In this document: piece after piece, positions 43,459 through 55,758 of the stretch
Layout: every line of letters starts with the position of its first letter
Numbering within the stretch: the first letter of the stretch is position 1
DNA from: Lumbricus terrestris
Lineage: Eukaryota; Annelida; Clitellata; Crassiclitellata; Lumbricidae
Reading direction: 5' to 3'
Assembly (NCBI GenBank): GCA_949752735.1
Contig: OX457046.1
Coordinates: 29,526,177 to 29,590,176, forward strand
Length of the DNA: 64,000 nt
Position numbers and translations under genes: made by a program
The notes under the pieces: generated by a model
What the model was told of the DNA's origin: nothing
What the model saw: the letters and a program-made list of their open reading frames with translations, nothing else
The model's database searches: none

Positions 43459-45650
43459 GGGTGATTCACATTACAATGGAGAAAAAATAATTTCCTCTGA
43501 TTGTCTGACATGGTTGATAATTTTGTTCCTTTAGTCTTAGTGAACATTCCATCAAAATTTTATTGCAATATGTGAATGTTTAGAGGTAGCTCAATGACCT
43601 TGAAATCTGATATGGGGTCTATATGAAGAAATCAATGCAATCGTCATTGACGAGACACTCGAATGGAACATTTCCAATTAGATTAAGCTGTAATCCTGTA
43701 AGTTGAAAGTATGTATGGTCATAGGCCATACATGAATAATTAATTCTTATTTTCTTGTGATCACTAAAAAACCTGCTGAATTGTAATATTTGTTTTGACC
43801 GGCGACGAAATTGCTACAAAGTAGGAATAATTTCACATAATCGTATGAAAGTATAAATGCATGGATATTTCTGTCTAGACATTGTGTTCAGACAGTGTGA
43901 TGATATGAATAATCAATTGCATTTTTATACACATTATTCTGAAATTTTTTATTTTTACGTTTTTACTGCGTAAATGTCATATCTGGGAATTCCATTTCCC
44001 AAGTAGGCCTATAATTAACAAGATAATGAAAAGTGACTTTCGGTTATTTATTTGTGTAAACTTCATTTGTACAGACCTAGCTGCAACAGAAAGTAAAAAA
44101 TCGCTTCATTTAATACAATACAACCATCAAATAAAAAGCAAATAATTTATTTGGCAACCAGAACCAGAACAACAAATCAAATCAAGCATCAAGGAAATTT
44201 TTTTTTTTTAATATACTAAAGCAGTGCTTAAGGAATGATGCTAATAGTTTCAATTTGGTTGCACAGAAGACCTGAAAGGGGTCTTGCAATGCCACTAGGT
44301 GGGCCCCTGGGCGGTGATACCATGGTGAATGGTGATGATGGCCATTAAGTTGCCATAGAGTGGTCTTGACATAAGATATAGTGGAACAAACCAACTTTAA
44401 GAAGAAGACAGCAAGCACCTTAACTAAAAGCACGGTTACACATTCGAAGAGCATACGGCCTTTAGCAAAGTATAAGGCACAAAGTCACTGGAATTTAATT
44501 TTTTATATTGCAAATCAGAACATGAGCATGTTCTTAAAATTGACGAATGTAAATTTCTTGCATATCGCAAGAATCTCAAAAGATTGGGCATGGATCTTCG
44601 TAAGATGGAGGCAAGGGTTGCAGAGCACACGATGACACAATAAGAGCCTGATTGATTCAGGAAATGCTAAAGAAATCTGCTGAAAGGCCTGACTCGAGTA
44701 ACCATGCAGGCAACTAGAGATTTCAATAGCGGCGACCGGGATGATGAGATTGATGACGAAGAGGGCAGTGATGGTTACGAGGGAAAACATGAATGTGACT
44801 GCATAACAGCTGAATACTCTCCCTGAAGGTTTACATGAAGATACAGTAGAGAGAAAAACTTTGCATTAATCAAAGCAGAATGTGTCTTGGGCCTCTTGGC
44901 TGACGTACACTTCTCAAACAGGAAGGTCACTGTGCTGATAAAGCAGATAATGGAAGTAGGCCATTGTCATTCTCAACTGTTCACTCCAAGCAATCAATTG
45001 TCAGCAAGATGAGGAGGTGATGGAATTGTGCCTATACTGATTCTAGTAGAGACGGTTGCTAGTGATGGAGTGTGTCATCTTAGATAACCATTGCATATGA
45101 CACATGAATGGCAAATGTCACTTATTGTTTTGAGACCAATCTTTATAGAATTCACTTTTAATTGACAGTCTCTAAGGTTATAAATTTCACAGAATTCTGT
45201 TTTTCTTCAAGTCATATATACGAGGAGTAAGCATGCATGGGAGCGTGAAAGCACTGGTACGGTGGAATCTGATACACCAGTTATTGACTCTGGCAGTTCC
45301 ATAGGCTTATTGTACAAGCTGACCAGGCAGTGGATTACTGCTGGGAATAGTAAACTTTTTTTGTTTATGGAATACTGTGAATGAATATCTTTTTCCTAGG
45401 ACTATTTTAGTCAATAATGACCCTATGTTTTGTTCTATTCCACTTCATTTTGTGTGTAAAATCTCACATGTACATTCTTTCAATTTGTAGCTTCAATGCG
45501 AATGTATGTGGAAACTTTGGGATCATTGAGCTAGCTCTAAAATACATTTGGCCTTGAAATGTCTTATACACAATTTATTCTTGGTCCAAAAGGAACAAAA
45601 TTAGCAACCATGCTCATTGAAATTCGAAAATAATTTTTTTTGAATCACCC
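43459..45650. mobile_element. 2.2-kb TA-flanked element with ~180-bp inverted repeats
   Basis: TA at 43457-43458 and 45651-45652. GGGTGATTCA..AATTATTTTC-like ends face each other. Inner words such as 'taattttgttccttt' and 'tttagaggtagctcaatga' recur inverted near 45590 and 45530. The interior (44380-45060) has broken frames, for example CKFLAYRKNLKRLGMDLRKM near 44550, that I cannot assign. A Tc1/mariner-type target is inferred from the TA. Confidence 0.8.
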
Positions 45651-45675
45651 TAGTATATATGCATATCTCATCCAT

Positions 45676-45709
45676 TTATATATATATATATGCGCACATA
45701 TTTATATAT

Positions 45710-45767
<58 letters not shown>

Positions 45768-45768
45768 T
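45676..45768. repeat. (TA)n microsatellite
   Basis: TATATATGCGCACATA then about 25 TA units. Confidence 0.97.
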
Positions 45769-45937
45769 ACAGGGCTCTGTCGATGCATTATCTGTATAAA
45801 TTAAGCCGTCACGTCTCAATTGGTGTATAATGTATATGCATACCTACACGCGTCTATCCATAAATAATATTATATTCCTATAAGAATATTGTATTATAAG
45901 CCTCATAGTACAGTAATGCATCAATATAATACATGTA

Positions 45938-47359
45938 CAGGGTGGATCGACATATCCCACCAGCAAAAATGCAATTTCTCCGTAAACACTCGAGATTGTG
46001 ATATGAACTTAGCAAGATTTAAAGAAGAACGATTTTTTGCATCAATCGCTGAAAATCGCAAAAATGAATTTGCATTACTTCAGAAGTTACAGCTGTGTAA
46101 AATCATTTATATATTTTTTTCAAATTTCCGCATGATCACTTTCCAATAGCATATACATGTGATTTGCTAAAGAATTTTTTGCAAATAACAACACACATAA
46201 CGATGCTGATGTCATACAACCTCACTTATAAGAGCTGTTTAGAAGCTGTTTATGAAGTAAGCTGTTACAGAATTTGGTTATATTTTATATATAAAGGTCT
46301 CAATTTGTGAATCCGTTACTGAAAGTCATGCATGGGCAAAGTTTCTGCGGGTGATAAAATGGGAACTCGGACGTTGCTTGAACAAAGACTGGAACATCTC
46401 GTGATCATAGCAAAATACCAAGTGAAAAAGTGAATCCTGAGCACAATGAATGCAAGCGTGTTTATAACGTAGGTCAGATGTCGGAAGAGAAGCGGGAAGT
46501 GATCGTTTTGTCTGAAGGAAAAAGCGTAATGTTCACGAAATTCGCTTGGTAGTCGAAATGGTCAATTAAGTTTGCAAAGCACATCATGGTTTCGACATCA
46601 GATCTATTGGCGTGTGTTACGGCTGCAAGGAAAGACTGCACTTAATCCCATTTGGCTAAATGTCAAAGAACTCTGTTGGCCATACTAATTGCACATTGCA
46701 GGTAGCCTATGTTCTAACATCTGGTTTTATTTTCAAGCAGGACGGTGCGCCTGTTTGCTCGCATTGCGTCGTTGATTCTGATGGCTCTACCTTATTGCCA
46801 TCAACAATATTGCAGTAAATTAATTGGCAAAGAGGAAGATAATGCAAATTCGCCAGACCTTAACCCTCTTGATCAGCACGTCTGGGGAGCTATATGCTGG
46901 AACGATGCAAGACGTTTCATGATCATCCCGATTCGGAGAATAATATTATTGATGAGCTGAAGGAAGTCTTACTGCTATATAATGTGGGATCAGTTGCCAC
47001 AGGACTCGACCTACAAGGCCATACTGAGCTTCACAGAAAGAATTCGAGCGTGTGCTATAAAGCATCGAGTCCATCGACTCTCATATCATACTTTACGGTA
47101 AACTGCACAACGGAATTCTGAGGTCTTAGTGAAAAGTGATATTTAGACAAGAGACGATAATTTTTCCGCGGAAATTTGAAAAAAACCGAATTGACAGTTT
47201 AAATGGTTGTAACTTTTGCAAACAAGAAACGTTTTCCGTGAAATGTTCAGGGATTGTTGGAAATTCTTTCCCCTGATAATTGGTCATTTTTGTAGAAAAA
47301 TATCAATCAGTTGCGAAGATATTGCATTTTATCCGGTGGGACTTTTTTGTTGAGCCAAC

Positions 47360-47364
<5 letters not shown>
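45938..47364. mobile_element. mariner-like element with ~200-bp inverted repeats
   Basis: Left end TA then CAGGGTGGATCGACATATCC. The right end, inverted, reads CAGGTTGGCTCAACAAAAAA. Inner inverse words include 'ttttttcaaatttccgc' and 'gcaaaagttacaacc'-like sequence. It encodes the transposase remnant at 46360-47121. Confidence 0.8.
46360..47121 (+). pseudogene. mariner-like transposase pseudogene
   Basis: Readable pieces in order: KMGTRTLLEQRLEHLV (about 46358), FKQDGAPVCSH (about 46735, the QDGAPAH-type catalytic motif), SPDLNPLDQHVWGA (about 46852, third catalytic region) and, after a frameshift, LERCKTFHDHPDSENNIIDE to the TGA at 47121. The order and spacing match mariner-like DDE transposases of the IS630/Tc1/mariner superfamily. 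At least two frameshifts and internal stops make it inactive. Confidence 0.8.

Positions 47365-47402
<38 letters not shown>
47364..47402. repeat. (TA)n microsatellite
   Basis: About 17 TA units directly after the mariner-like element's end. Confidence 0.95.
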
Positions 47403-47403
<1 letters not shown>

Positions 47404-47813
47404 CTAGCTGTGGTACCCGACGTTGCCCGGGAAATTTTATTTTTTCGCCTCTGCATGGGGTATCCGAAATTTCTGGTTTACTCTTGCGCATTTTGGTTAA
47501 CCCAACCCCTACAGCCAAACCCGGTACACCCCTGCGGGGCGGGTTTGTGTGCTGACAGTGATGGCCATGGTCGCACTCTATCTTTAGCTGCAAGGTTTGA
47601 GGTGTAAAGCTCCGAAACTGCGCGAATGTCTGAAAATAGCGAAATTTCGACTTTTCGCCCGCACGCAGGCCCCCAAGGTAAGGATTCACCAACCCCTGTT
47701 CTGGGTGGACGGGTCTGGTCAATAATTGCGAAACTGAGGGCGCATAAACATAGGGCCTACAATGCATACACATCCACAGCCGCATTCTCCTTCCCTGTGG
47801 TTTCTGCACTAAG
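47404..47813 (-). mobile_element. Helitron-like 3' end (minus strand)
   Basis: On the minus strand it ends CCCGGGCAACGTCGGGTACC then ACAGCTAG followed by T, the same hairpin-plus-CTAG end as 41040. The 5' end is not identified; the boundary given is the next element's target site. Confidence 0.55.
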
Positions 47814-47821
47814 GCTAAGCG

Positions 47822-48228
47822 CAGTGGCGGATCCAGAACGTTTCGAAAAGGGGGGGGGACATTTTCGGTCTTGTTGGTGGAACAGGGAACAGAGGAAATT
47901 TTTTTTTTATTTTCGCCGCCCAAAAAAGTTGATGACCTTTCGACCAATTTTCCGGGAAAATGATACCAATTCATCCGCCAAAAAAAGTTGATGACCTTTT
48001 TTTAAGTCATCGATTAGTTTTCCGAGAAAAGAAGATACTGTTTCAACCGCTAAATCGCACGGGGGGCCACGTCCCATACGATTTTTTAATGGGGGGCCTG
48101 ATGTCCTGTTGTTCTCTCCCGCTGCATATATTTAATGGCTTTTTGAAACCAAATGGGGAGGCCACGTTCCATGCAATTTTTAAATGGGGGGGCCATGGCC
48201 GGATTGGCCCCCCTTGGATCCGCCCCTG
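47822..48228. mobile_element. hAT-like MITE with exact 8-bp target duplication
   Basis: CAGTGGCGGATCCAGAACG at the left, TTGGATCCGCCCCTG at the right, GCTAAGCG on both sides exactly (47814-47821, 48229-48236). Two hairpin units inside. 407 bp. A frame of 121 codons runs into it and is an artefact. Confidence 0.92.
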
Positions 48229-48236
48229 GCTAAGCG

Positions 48237-48926
48237 AGCCTCTGAGTAACTTAGGTAATTATTCTGAGAGCGGCGAGAATGTCGTCGATATGACGTCTGC
48301 TAAGCAATGGAGGCGTGATATAGTTAACGTTGCAACGTGAATGGCTTTTGAACCTGTAGGCGCTTATCGCATGAAATTTAAAATGTCCATAATTCGGGAT
48401 TTAAAGTGAATTGAGAGCCGAAAATACTCGCGTTGACCTACAAATCTGGGTAAGAGTGATTTGAAATATTTTTAGTGAACCGAAACTCAGCCGATCCAGA
48501 GTCTTTCTTGGGACAGAATACATACAAACAGAGGACTTTGCCCTGTATTATTTACATATATATGCGCGGTACATACGCGATGTGTGTGTGTGTTGAAGCG
48601 TACCGGGTACGTATGGACGGACTCGGTGGACCGGCGTATATGTACACAGCGCATGATTATGTAGGTCCTAATACTTGTGCAATGTCTGCAACTATATCGG
48701 TACCGCATATACACGGCTGCATCAAGCTGCAGTGTTACAGTGTATGATGATGCTGCAGAGAATACTGATGATGATGATGGTGATGACACTCGTGGCCCTA
48801 TACGTATGCGCGGAAACGCCTCGAAAAAGGTCAACGCAGAATGAATAATTCGCAGATATTGTCCCGCGGCATCACCATTGCATTCCCATTGCCCACGTCT
48901 CTGGCCGCTGATCACATAAGTAAAGG
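48237..48926. other. unassigned stretch
   Basis: A 90-codon plus frame (48475-48747) and a 142-codon minus frame overlap here; both are cysteine/tyrosine- or serine-rich without motifs. (GAT)n at 48760. Confidence 0.3.
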
Positions 48927-49188
48927 CAGTGGCGTAGCCAGGAATTTTTGATGGGGGTGGGGTGGATTGGGGGTTTTATGGCCTGGCCGGATGCCCTTCC
49001 TGACACCATCCCAACAGTAAATAAAAAGGGAATAAAGTAACATCGGGAATGAAGTAAGAAAAATAATTGTTACTACAAGCAGTTGTTTTGTTTTCCTTAT
49101 TTAAGTGGATAAATAACCTTTAAAAAACTTGTTCCCTAGACCAATGAGGGTGTTTTAGTCCCGAAACCCTCCCTTGTCTACGCCATAG
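48927..49188. mobile_element. hAT-like MITE (CAGTGGCGTAGCCAG family)
   Basis: CAGTGGCGTAGCCAGGAATT at the left, CTTGTCTACGCCATAG at the right. Flanks AGTAAAGG and AATAAAGG match 7 of 8. 262 bp. Confidence 0.85.
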
Positions 49189-49196
49189 AATAAAGG

Positions 49197-50235
49197 TGTA
49201 GCCTATTTTGGACATTGCAGCCGGGGGGAAAAGATTGTTTTGCCTTGTGGATTTGTACAGAAATTCTTAATTTGTTTTAACAAATTCCCGTTTTGTGCAG
49301 CACAACACCGGAATAACTTGTGCATGATATCCCCATCTTTCCCTTCCCATTATCCAATGTAAATTAGGCTACTCCCAATTGGATGACAATGACATCTTTT
49401 ACTTTTTTTAACTGCACAGAAGTGCTTTTGCAACTGCATAACTCCATTTAGAACTGCACATTTTGTGGAGAACTGCACGTTAGAAACAACCCATGGACTA
49501 CACCACCTGCCTATATCGATCTCTTACAACCCTAGTACCTAGTAACCTTACCTAACGATTAGCTTACATGAGTTGGTTTTTAAAATGACATTCTGTTATT
49601 ATACCAAGGTACGATCATTGCAAGGGTCATCAAGTGAAATCACCGAACAAGGACTGCTCATTAAAGTAAATAGCTAATGATGTCATGAACGGTAAATTGC
49701 GGAATTGCATCCGGGTCTCTAAGGATGTCGTCTATGCCTCGCAGGAACTTCCTGTCTGCGGTAAGAAATAATTATGATCAGGAAGTCGACGAAGCGCGTT
49801 CAGAAACATGCTTCTGTTAGAAGGACCTCTTCAACCGTTTTCAGCATTTCCTTAGTATGAGCTATACAGTGTGCAAACTGCAGGGCTAGGTTTTAATGTT
49901 CTGCACGTGTATCATAATGCGTATGTGTACATCTATGCATATGTTCAATTCAATGTTTATTAGGGTGACCCTTGCTAGCAGGGCTATAATTATAGGTCTT
50001 CGTATAACTATATACATCCCTTTGAGCCAAACATTGCGTGCACTGCCTAACCTATTGCATCTGTTAAACTCTTTTACTTTTGGTTTCAATCAAAAATGTG
50101 GTTATGGTTATGGTTATGGTTATATTCATGCACAGTGTATATTATTTATGAGTCCACGTATAAATTATATATATAGGTTATATATATACAATTATATAAT
50201 TATATATATAGTATATAGGCCTATCTAGTATGCCC
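49197..50235. other. unassigned stretch
   Basis: No gene. (GGTTAT)n at 50098-50122 and AT-rich repeats at 50160-50220. Confidence 0.3.
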
Positions 50236-50329
50236 TATACTATACCTTTAAATATGGATCGGATAAAGATACTTTTGGAATACCTGATTTTATTTTACCT
50301 GAGTGCAGTGCATTGCAGTCATTTATCCC

Positions 50330-50702
50330 TCAACTTATCTCCCACATCCGTCCTCCCACCAACCAACTCTTCCACTTATCAATTCTTCCATCTATTCACC
50401 CTCTCCCCGCCCTTCCACGATGCCGTCTAGTCGTCGTTCCACACTGTCATCCACCCTTCCATTCATCCATTCTGCCACCTGGGTATCCTTTCCACCTATC
50501 CATCTATCCGTCGTCCATCCATTCCTTCGTCCGGCCATACTTCCGCCTATGCCCATCCTTCCACCCATCCATCCTATCGCATATTCATCTTTCGACCATC
50601 CACCCTTTCCTGGGTAATCCATCTTTCCGCCTACCACCACTCGTTCATCTCTCAACTTATCCTTCCACCCATCCATCCATCCTTCCACCCATCCATCCAT
50701 CC
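50330..50702. repeat. CCAT/CTTCCA-rich imperfect repeats
   Basis: Words 'catccttccacccatccatc' recur through 370 bp. Overlapping 100-130-codon proline/histidine-rich frames are repeat translations. Confidence 0.85.
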
Positions 50703-51050
50703 TGAGTCTAGACTTTTGCTAATCGATACGCGACGTATATATGCGCAGAAGGGCTTGTCTGGCATCGCCGGCGGAGGGGGATGGAGACGAAGAGGAACTC
50801 AGGGTAGGAAGGGAGGCAGAGGGAGGGAGGGAGGCAGATCGCCAGTGCCACCAGCATAGGAGGCAACGCCGATCTCACCATCAGCAGCCAAGGCATCACA
50901 TGGCCGTGGCAACACCGGCATCAGCATCAGCATCAGCATATAAATAAAAGAAGCGAGGAAGCACTGATAAAATTCTTTCTGATCGTGCATAAATAGACTG
51001 CACCGGGTGCAAGACCGACCGATCGAACGAGTCTTTTACCAAGGGATTTG
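50703..51050. other. unassigned stretch
   Basis: Short purine tract GGGAGGGAGG at 50820 and (CATCAG)n at 50920. No gene. Confidence 0.3.
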
Positions 51051-51055
51051 TCTCC

Positions 51056-51262
51056 TTGCCTGTGTCTGCCTGCCTGTCTGCCTGCTTACCTGCCTGCCTG
51101 TATGCATGCCTAACTAACTACCTGCCTGTATGTATGAATGCCTGCCCGCCTGACTGCCTGTCTGTCTGCCTGCCTTCCTGTCTGCTTAAATGCCTGCCTG
51201 CCTGTATGCATGCCTACTTGCCTTCCTGCCTGTCTGTCTGCCTGCCTGCCTGCCTGATCCTG
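51056..51262. repeat. (CCTG)n microsatellite
   Basis: TGCCTGCCTGTC units with variants. Inverse 'gggcagacaggcaatg' follows at 51290. Overlapping CLPACL frames are artefacts. Confidence 0.95.
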
Positions 51263-51914
51263 ATCGAAAGCATTGCCTACTTGCCAAGCGGGCAGACAGG
51301 CAATGCTGGCAAGCGAGCCTACACAACCGGCTGACAGAATACAATTGAGCATCGGCATAGGCCCTTAGGGACAGCAGACAACCGAACGGAGTGGAACAAG
51401 GACAGAAACGCAGAGGCAGAACCACAGGGACAGGGAGCGAGACGGGACAAGTGTAGGCTACGTGACTATAGCTATAATGTGGAAAGCATTATCGGCCAGA
51501 GATAAGGTCCTCATCATAATGATTTTCTCCGGAATTTTTTCTTCAGACTATTATAATACAGGCGTAATGTCTCGAATCTAAGACAATCGTATACGTCACT
51601 GCGTCTGCAGCTCGCGTCGAGAACGAGAAAACATTGTCTTGATGGTGGCAACGCGTTTCCCTTTGCATAGCCTATCTCGTTTAGGCCGATTTAGCCTATC
51701 TCGTTTAGGCCGATTTAGCAGGCCTTCCACTCTTTTATAATTATAGACATTTTTGCCACGTGCGACGGATGAAAAATGACTGGGTTAAACTTGTATTGAA
51801 TGATCAAGGTCATAGAAGTGATCGATGATAATTCTTTTCGGCTGTAGTAGGTGGAGGAGGGCGCGATTTTTATCAGCCAGACAGACAGAACCTTGTCCCG
51901 CAACTGGTTCAGGC

Positions 51915-51918
<4 letters not shown>
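51263..51918. other. unassigned stretch
   Basis: A 26-bp direct repeat ('tagcctatctcgtttaggcc') at 51667 and 51692. No gene. Confidence 0.35.
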
Positions 51919-51999
<81 letters not shown>

Positions 52000-52350
52000 T
52001 GTATGTATATATGCATTTATGTATATCTGCACATGCACGGACCCTGTGGACCAATGCAGAGACAGGCAGACAGACAGACAGACAGACAGACAGACAGGCA
52101 GACAAACAGATAGGCAGGCACACAGATGCAGACGTGCAGCAATACATAGATGGATAGACAGAGGGAAACAGAGATAGACAGAGATAAAGAGACAGAGTTA
52201 GAGACAGAGATAGAAACAGGGAGACAGGCAGTCAGACAGACAGACGGACGGGCGGACAGAAAGACAGACAGAGAAACATAGAGACAGACAGAGACAGAGA
52301 CAGAGAGACAGCTAGAGACATACAGAGAGATAAAGACAGAGATGAAGACA
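51919..52350. repeat. (TA)n then (CAGA)n microsatellites
   Basis: About 38 TA units (51920-51996), then CAGA/GACAGAGA repeats (52057-52345). Confidence 0.97.
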
Positions 52351-52879
52351 GAAAGAGAGAGCGTAGGGCATGGGATAGAACGGAGATTGTGGGGGGGGAA
52401 GGGAGGGATGAGGAGAGGCTACAGCCACTTTTTGGTGTCTGCAATGACGTTTCGCTTTTCGAGGAAGGAACGAACAGGTTTTTATATTGAATCTTTTAGC
52501 GTTGAAGCACTTCAGCCAAACATTGTTTCGGTCTGGTTCTCCACGTGCCTTTCATTACAGTCTCCCTTGTGTTGTTTGTGTTAATCGGTTCGCATCTAAA
52601 ACGCGTCCACACTTGATTGTTTGCCGTTGCTGGCTGAGATTCCGTGCAAACGTCTGCTGTACAGAAGAAGCAGGCTGTTGAGTCTGTTGACTGTCTACCA
52701 ACTCGGCTGTTTAACTTAGCATCCGGCTTCTATCGTTTACAGCGCGTGCTTGTTTCACCGACAGAATCTTTAAAACGAACTAGAAAGCGGACACCATCTT
52801 CAAGAGTAAAAGACAGCAAGTTAGTTGCTCCAACCTCAAAGCAGGCGTCTTTGCGGTAATCGTCTTCAAGTAATTCCGG
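52351..52879. other. unassigned stretch
   Basis: Overlapping frames of 60-80 codons (52342-52859) with no recognisable domain. Being directly upstream of the LINE remnant, it may be part of the same element. Confidence 0.3.
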
Positions 52880-53400
52880 CTTTTTGTGTACAGAGTTTAC
52901 AGACCAATCCTACTGTATTAGATATTGTCAAAACACTTGGGGTAACCCTAAACAGTAAGCTCACATTTCTAGCACACGTTTCAAGCATTTGTAAATCTTG
53001 CTTCTATCACATTAGGGCAATTCGTCACATCATGTCGGCCAGTCTATGAATGTGTCTCAAACCATTGCTTGTTCTCTTGTCTCTTCTCGCCCTGATTATG
53101 CCAATTCAGATTTTGTGGGTCTCTAGGACATTGAATTCATCAATTCAACAGGCTGAAATGCATCCAAAACCAATTAACTCGGGTGGTGCTGCCCATCTTA
53201 CTACGAACATTACACAGTTTGCCATTTAGCAACCGTTTTGCCGTTCAACTCAGGAGATGGCGGCACTTGATAAATCCCTACGCCTTTATAATCTTTTCTC
53301 TGTCTAAACCGGGTACGAAATTCTTAATTCTTGCTTTAGGCATAATAATTATTTTTATATTCGCCATGTGCGTCTTTAGTAAACCACTCGTATACAAAGG
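52880..53400 (+). pseudogene. L2/CR1-type LINE reverse transcriptase C-terminal remnant
   Basis: Pieces read VKTLGVTLNSKLTFLAHVSS and CFYHIRAIRHI (52925-53035), then in other frames SLVSSRLDYAN (about 53075) and RLKCIQNQLTRVV (about 53150). This is the usual order for the thumb and post-reverse-transcriptase region of L2/CR1-like LINEs. Several frameshifts and stops; no 3' tail seen. The next element inserted just downstream (53441). Confidence 0.75.
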
Positions 53401-53440
53401 CATGCACGCATAATAATTATATCGAGTCCATAGTCTAAAG

Positions 53441-54275
53441 CAGCGTTTCCCAAAGTGGGTTCCGCGGAACCCAAGGGTTCCGCGAGACGAGCACAGGGGT
53501 TCCGTGAAAAGTTGTAAGAAATCGAAATTTTAGTGAAAATGCACTGAAAGTTTGAAACTAGTCAAGCGTCTTTGTGTTTTGTCCTCGCCCGTTCAGCGGT
53601 TATCTGAAATTTCCTTGCTAATTTGAAATCCAGTTTCAATTTACAGACATCAATCATTGCTGAGTAGGCTACTGAGACTTAGTACGTCAGAGATGTAAAT
53701 CTGAACAGCGACGCAGTCATCTTTGCTATCGTTAACCCGACAAAGATATATAATTTGAGCACGATTAGGTCTAAACGCAGCAGCTTAAAAAGTAGACCTA
53801 CCGCCAAGTCAGATTATTGTACAGCAGCAGTAAGTTGTCACAAATAATAATTTTATTTGTTGGTGCAAAAATTTACAAAAGTTCAGCAACTGTCTCGCAA
53901 ACTTGGGTTCTTGTTTTTGATTTAAACGATACAGCTGACAATAGGAATCCAGCTTTCAAGTGTCAAGACAATAGTAGACAAAAAATGCATAAGTAGAATT
54001 AAAGGGCTGTTCGTATTCTAAACTTCATGTGCGCTACGCTCAGTATTGTGATCTACGAGTCGTGGTTTTCAAAACAGTTCAACTTTATTTTTCATAAAAG
54101 AGAAATAAACTTTCTACAATCATAGTGTTTTGGTAGACTTGTGTAGCCTATATTAGTATATAGCCTACTTCTTAGGCGCTATGCATGCTCCAGTGCGTTT
54201 AGTTGAGATTGGGGTTCCGCAAGAAAATATTAGGACACAAAGGGTTCCGTGGCCCAAAAAGTTTGGGAAACGCTG
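53441..54275. mobile_element. hAT-like element with exact 8-bp target duplication
   Basis: CAGCGTTTCCCAAAGTGGG at the left, AAGTTTGGGAAACGCTG at the right. GTCTAAAG flanks both sides exactly (53433-53440, 54276-54283). Subterminal 'gggttccgYg' words recur in both orientations. 835 bp, no intact frame. Confidence 0.93.
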
Positions 54276-54460
54276 GTCTAAAGGACTTAAAAATGAAAAA
54301 TCCGAACTGAAAGTCATTATTTTCATAAGCAATATCTCAGATGCGTAGGGCCTATACATGTATTTTAAAAATAGCACTAAATCTTGTCTGCCTACCTGTC
54401 TGTGTGTCAGTCCGTCTGTCTGTCTATCGATCTGTCTGTGTGCCTGTCTCTCATTGGACA

Positions 54461-54938
54461 CAGTGGCGGTGTCACGATATAGAGTATCCCCCGTATTAAT
54501 TGTATCCCCCCAAAATTAAAAAAGTCGAAAAAACCGCTTCCGCGTGTAGTTTTTTTGCAAATTAATTTTCATCTGCTTTGTTTTGAACAATGACACTAAC
54601 TGGTATGCTTTTTCCGACTAGATAATTTGTTTTGCCCTGTTTTTAGAGCACTTGAAACATTAAAAACACTTAAAAACACTCAGAGTCACTGAATAAATTC
54701 GAGTTGCCTTTATCTGAGCATTGCCTAGTACACTTAAAACAATTAGAGTCACTTAAAATTTTGATTAGGCCTACAGCATAAATATTTTTATTATGCGCCT
54801 TTTTCAAAAATGGAGATAGACTAGTAACTAGTTTATCCCCCGGATAGTATAGACCGGTTAATTCCATCCGGTGGGATAGACTAATTCACCCCCCCGGATA
54901 GCTTTCAGGGGGGATACTCCGTTTCATGACAGCGGCCG
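54461..54938. mobile_element. hAT-like element (CAGTGGCGGTGTC end)
   Basis: 'cagtggcggtgtcacgat' and 'gagtatcccccc' at the left are inverted as 'gggatactccgtttcatgac' and 'agcggccg' at the right. 'atccccc' words repeat inside. The target duplication is unclear. Confidence 0.6.
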
Positions 54939-55169
54939 TTTGGCTAAAGCATTCACCTTGAAACGCGTATAATTACAGAGCAGGTTTGACCGTGTCGAAG
55001 TAGGCTACTCTGTCGACACCTTGAACAAGTCTTTCAGTTTTTATTGTGCAGCGCCTTCGATCGATAGTCTTGGTCATTTGAATGAGTGTTGTGCTTAATA
55101 AATGCATAGACCTATCAATGATGAAAATAACTATATAATTATGTGTGACTCTTTTTGGTTCCCTCCCTC

Positions 55170-55525
55170 TAGATGTTTCTCTTAATTCTTCTGTCTCTTT
55201 TATTTGCTCCTTCTGTCTCTGTTTGCCTCTCTCTTAGCTATTGTTCTTTATGTCTATGTATGCTTGCCTCTTGCTCTTTCAGTTTCCGTTTGCCTCCCTC
55301 TTACTCCTTCTGTCTCTGTTTGCCTACCTTTCGCTTTTTCTGTATATGTTAGCCTTACCTCTCGCTCCTTCTGTCTCTGTTTGTCTCCCTCTTGCTCATC
55401 CTGTCTCTCTTTGTCTCCCTCTTGCTCATCGTGTCTGTTTGTTTCCCTCTCGCTCTTGCTGTATCTGTTTGTTTCCCTCTTGCTCTCTGTCTCTGTTTGC
55501 CTCCATCCTACTATATATATATACA

Positions 55526-55604
<79 letters not shown>

Positions 55605-55705
55605 GTCTCTGCTTGCCTCTCTGGCTCTTTCTGCCTCCTTTTGCTTCCCTGCTGCTCCTTCTGTCTCTGCTTGCTTCTCTCTGACTCTTTCTGCCTGTTC
55701 TTTTC
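55170..55705. repeat. 30-bp pyrimidine-rich minisatellite interrupted by (TA)n
   Basis: Unit 'ctccttctgtctctgtttgc' plus 'ctccctcttg', about 14 copies on both sides of a (TA)n run (55510-55601). The array continues in register-like fashion after it. Frames of 116-179 codons are repeat translations. Confidence 0.9.
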
Positions 55706-55758
55706 CCGCTCAGTTCTTCCCCGTAGGCCTACTTGTACATTAATACATGCACCTAGGT

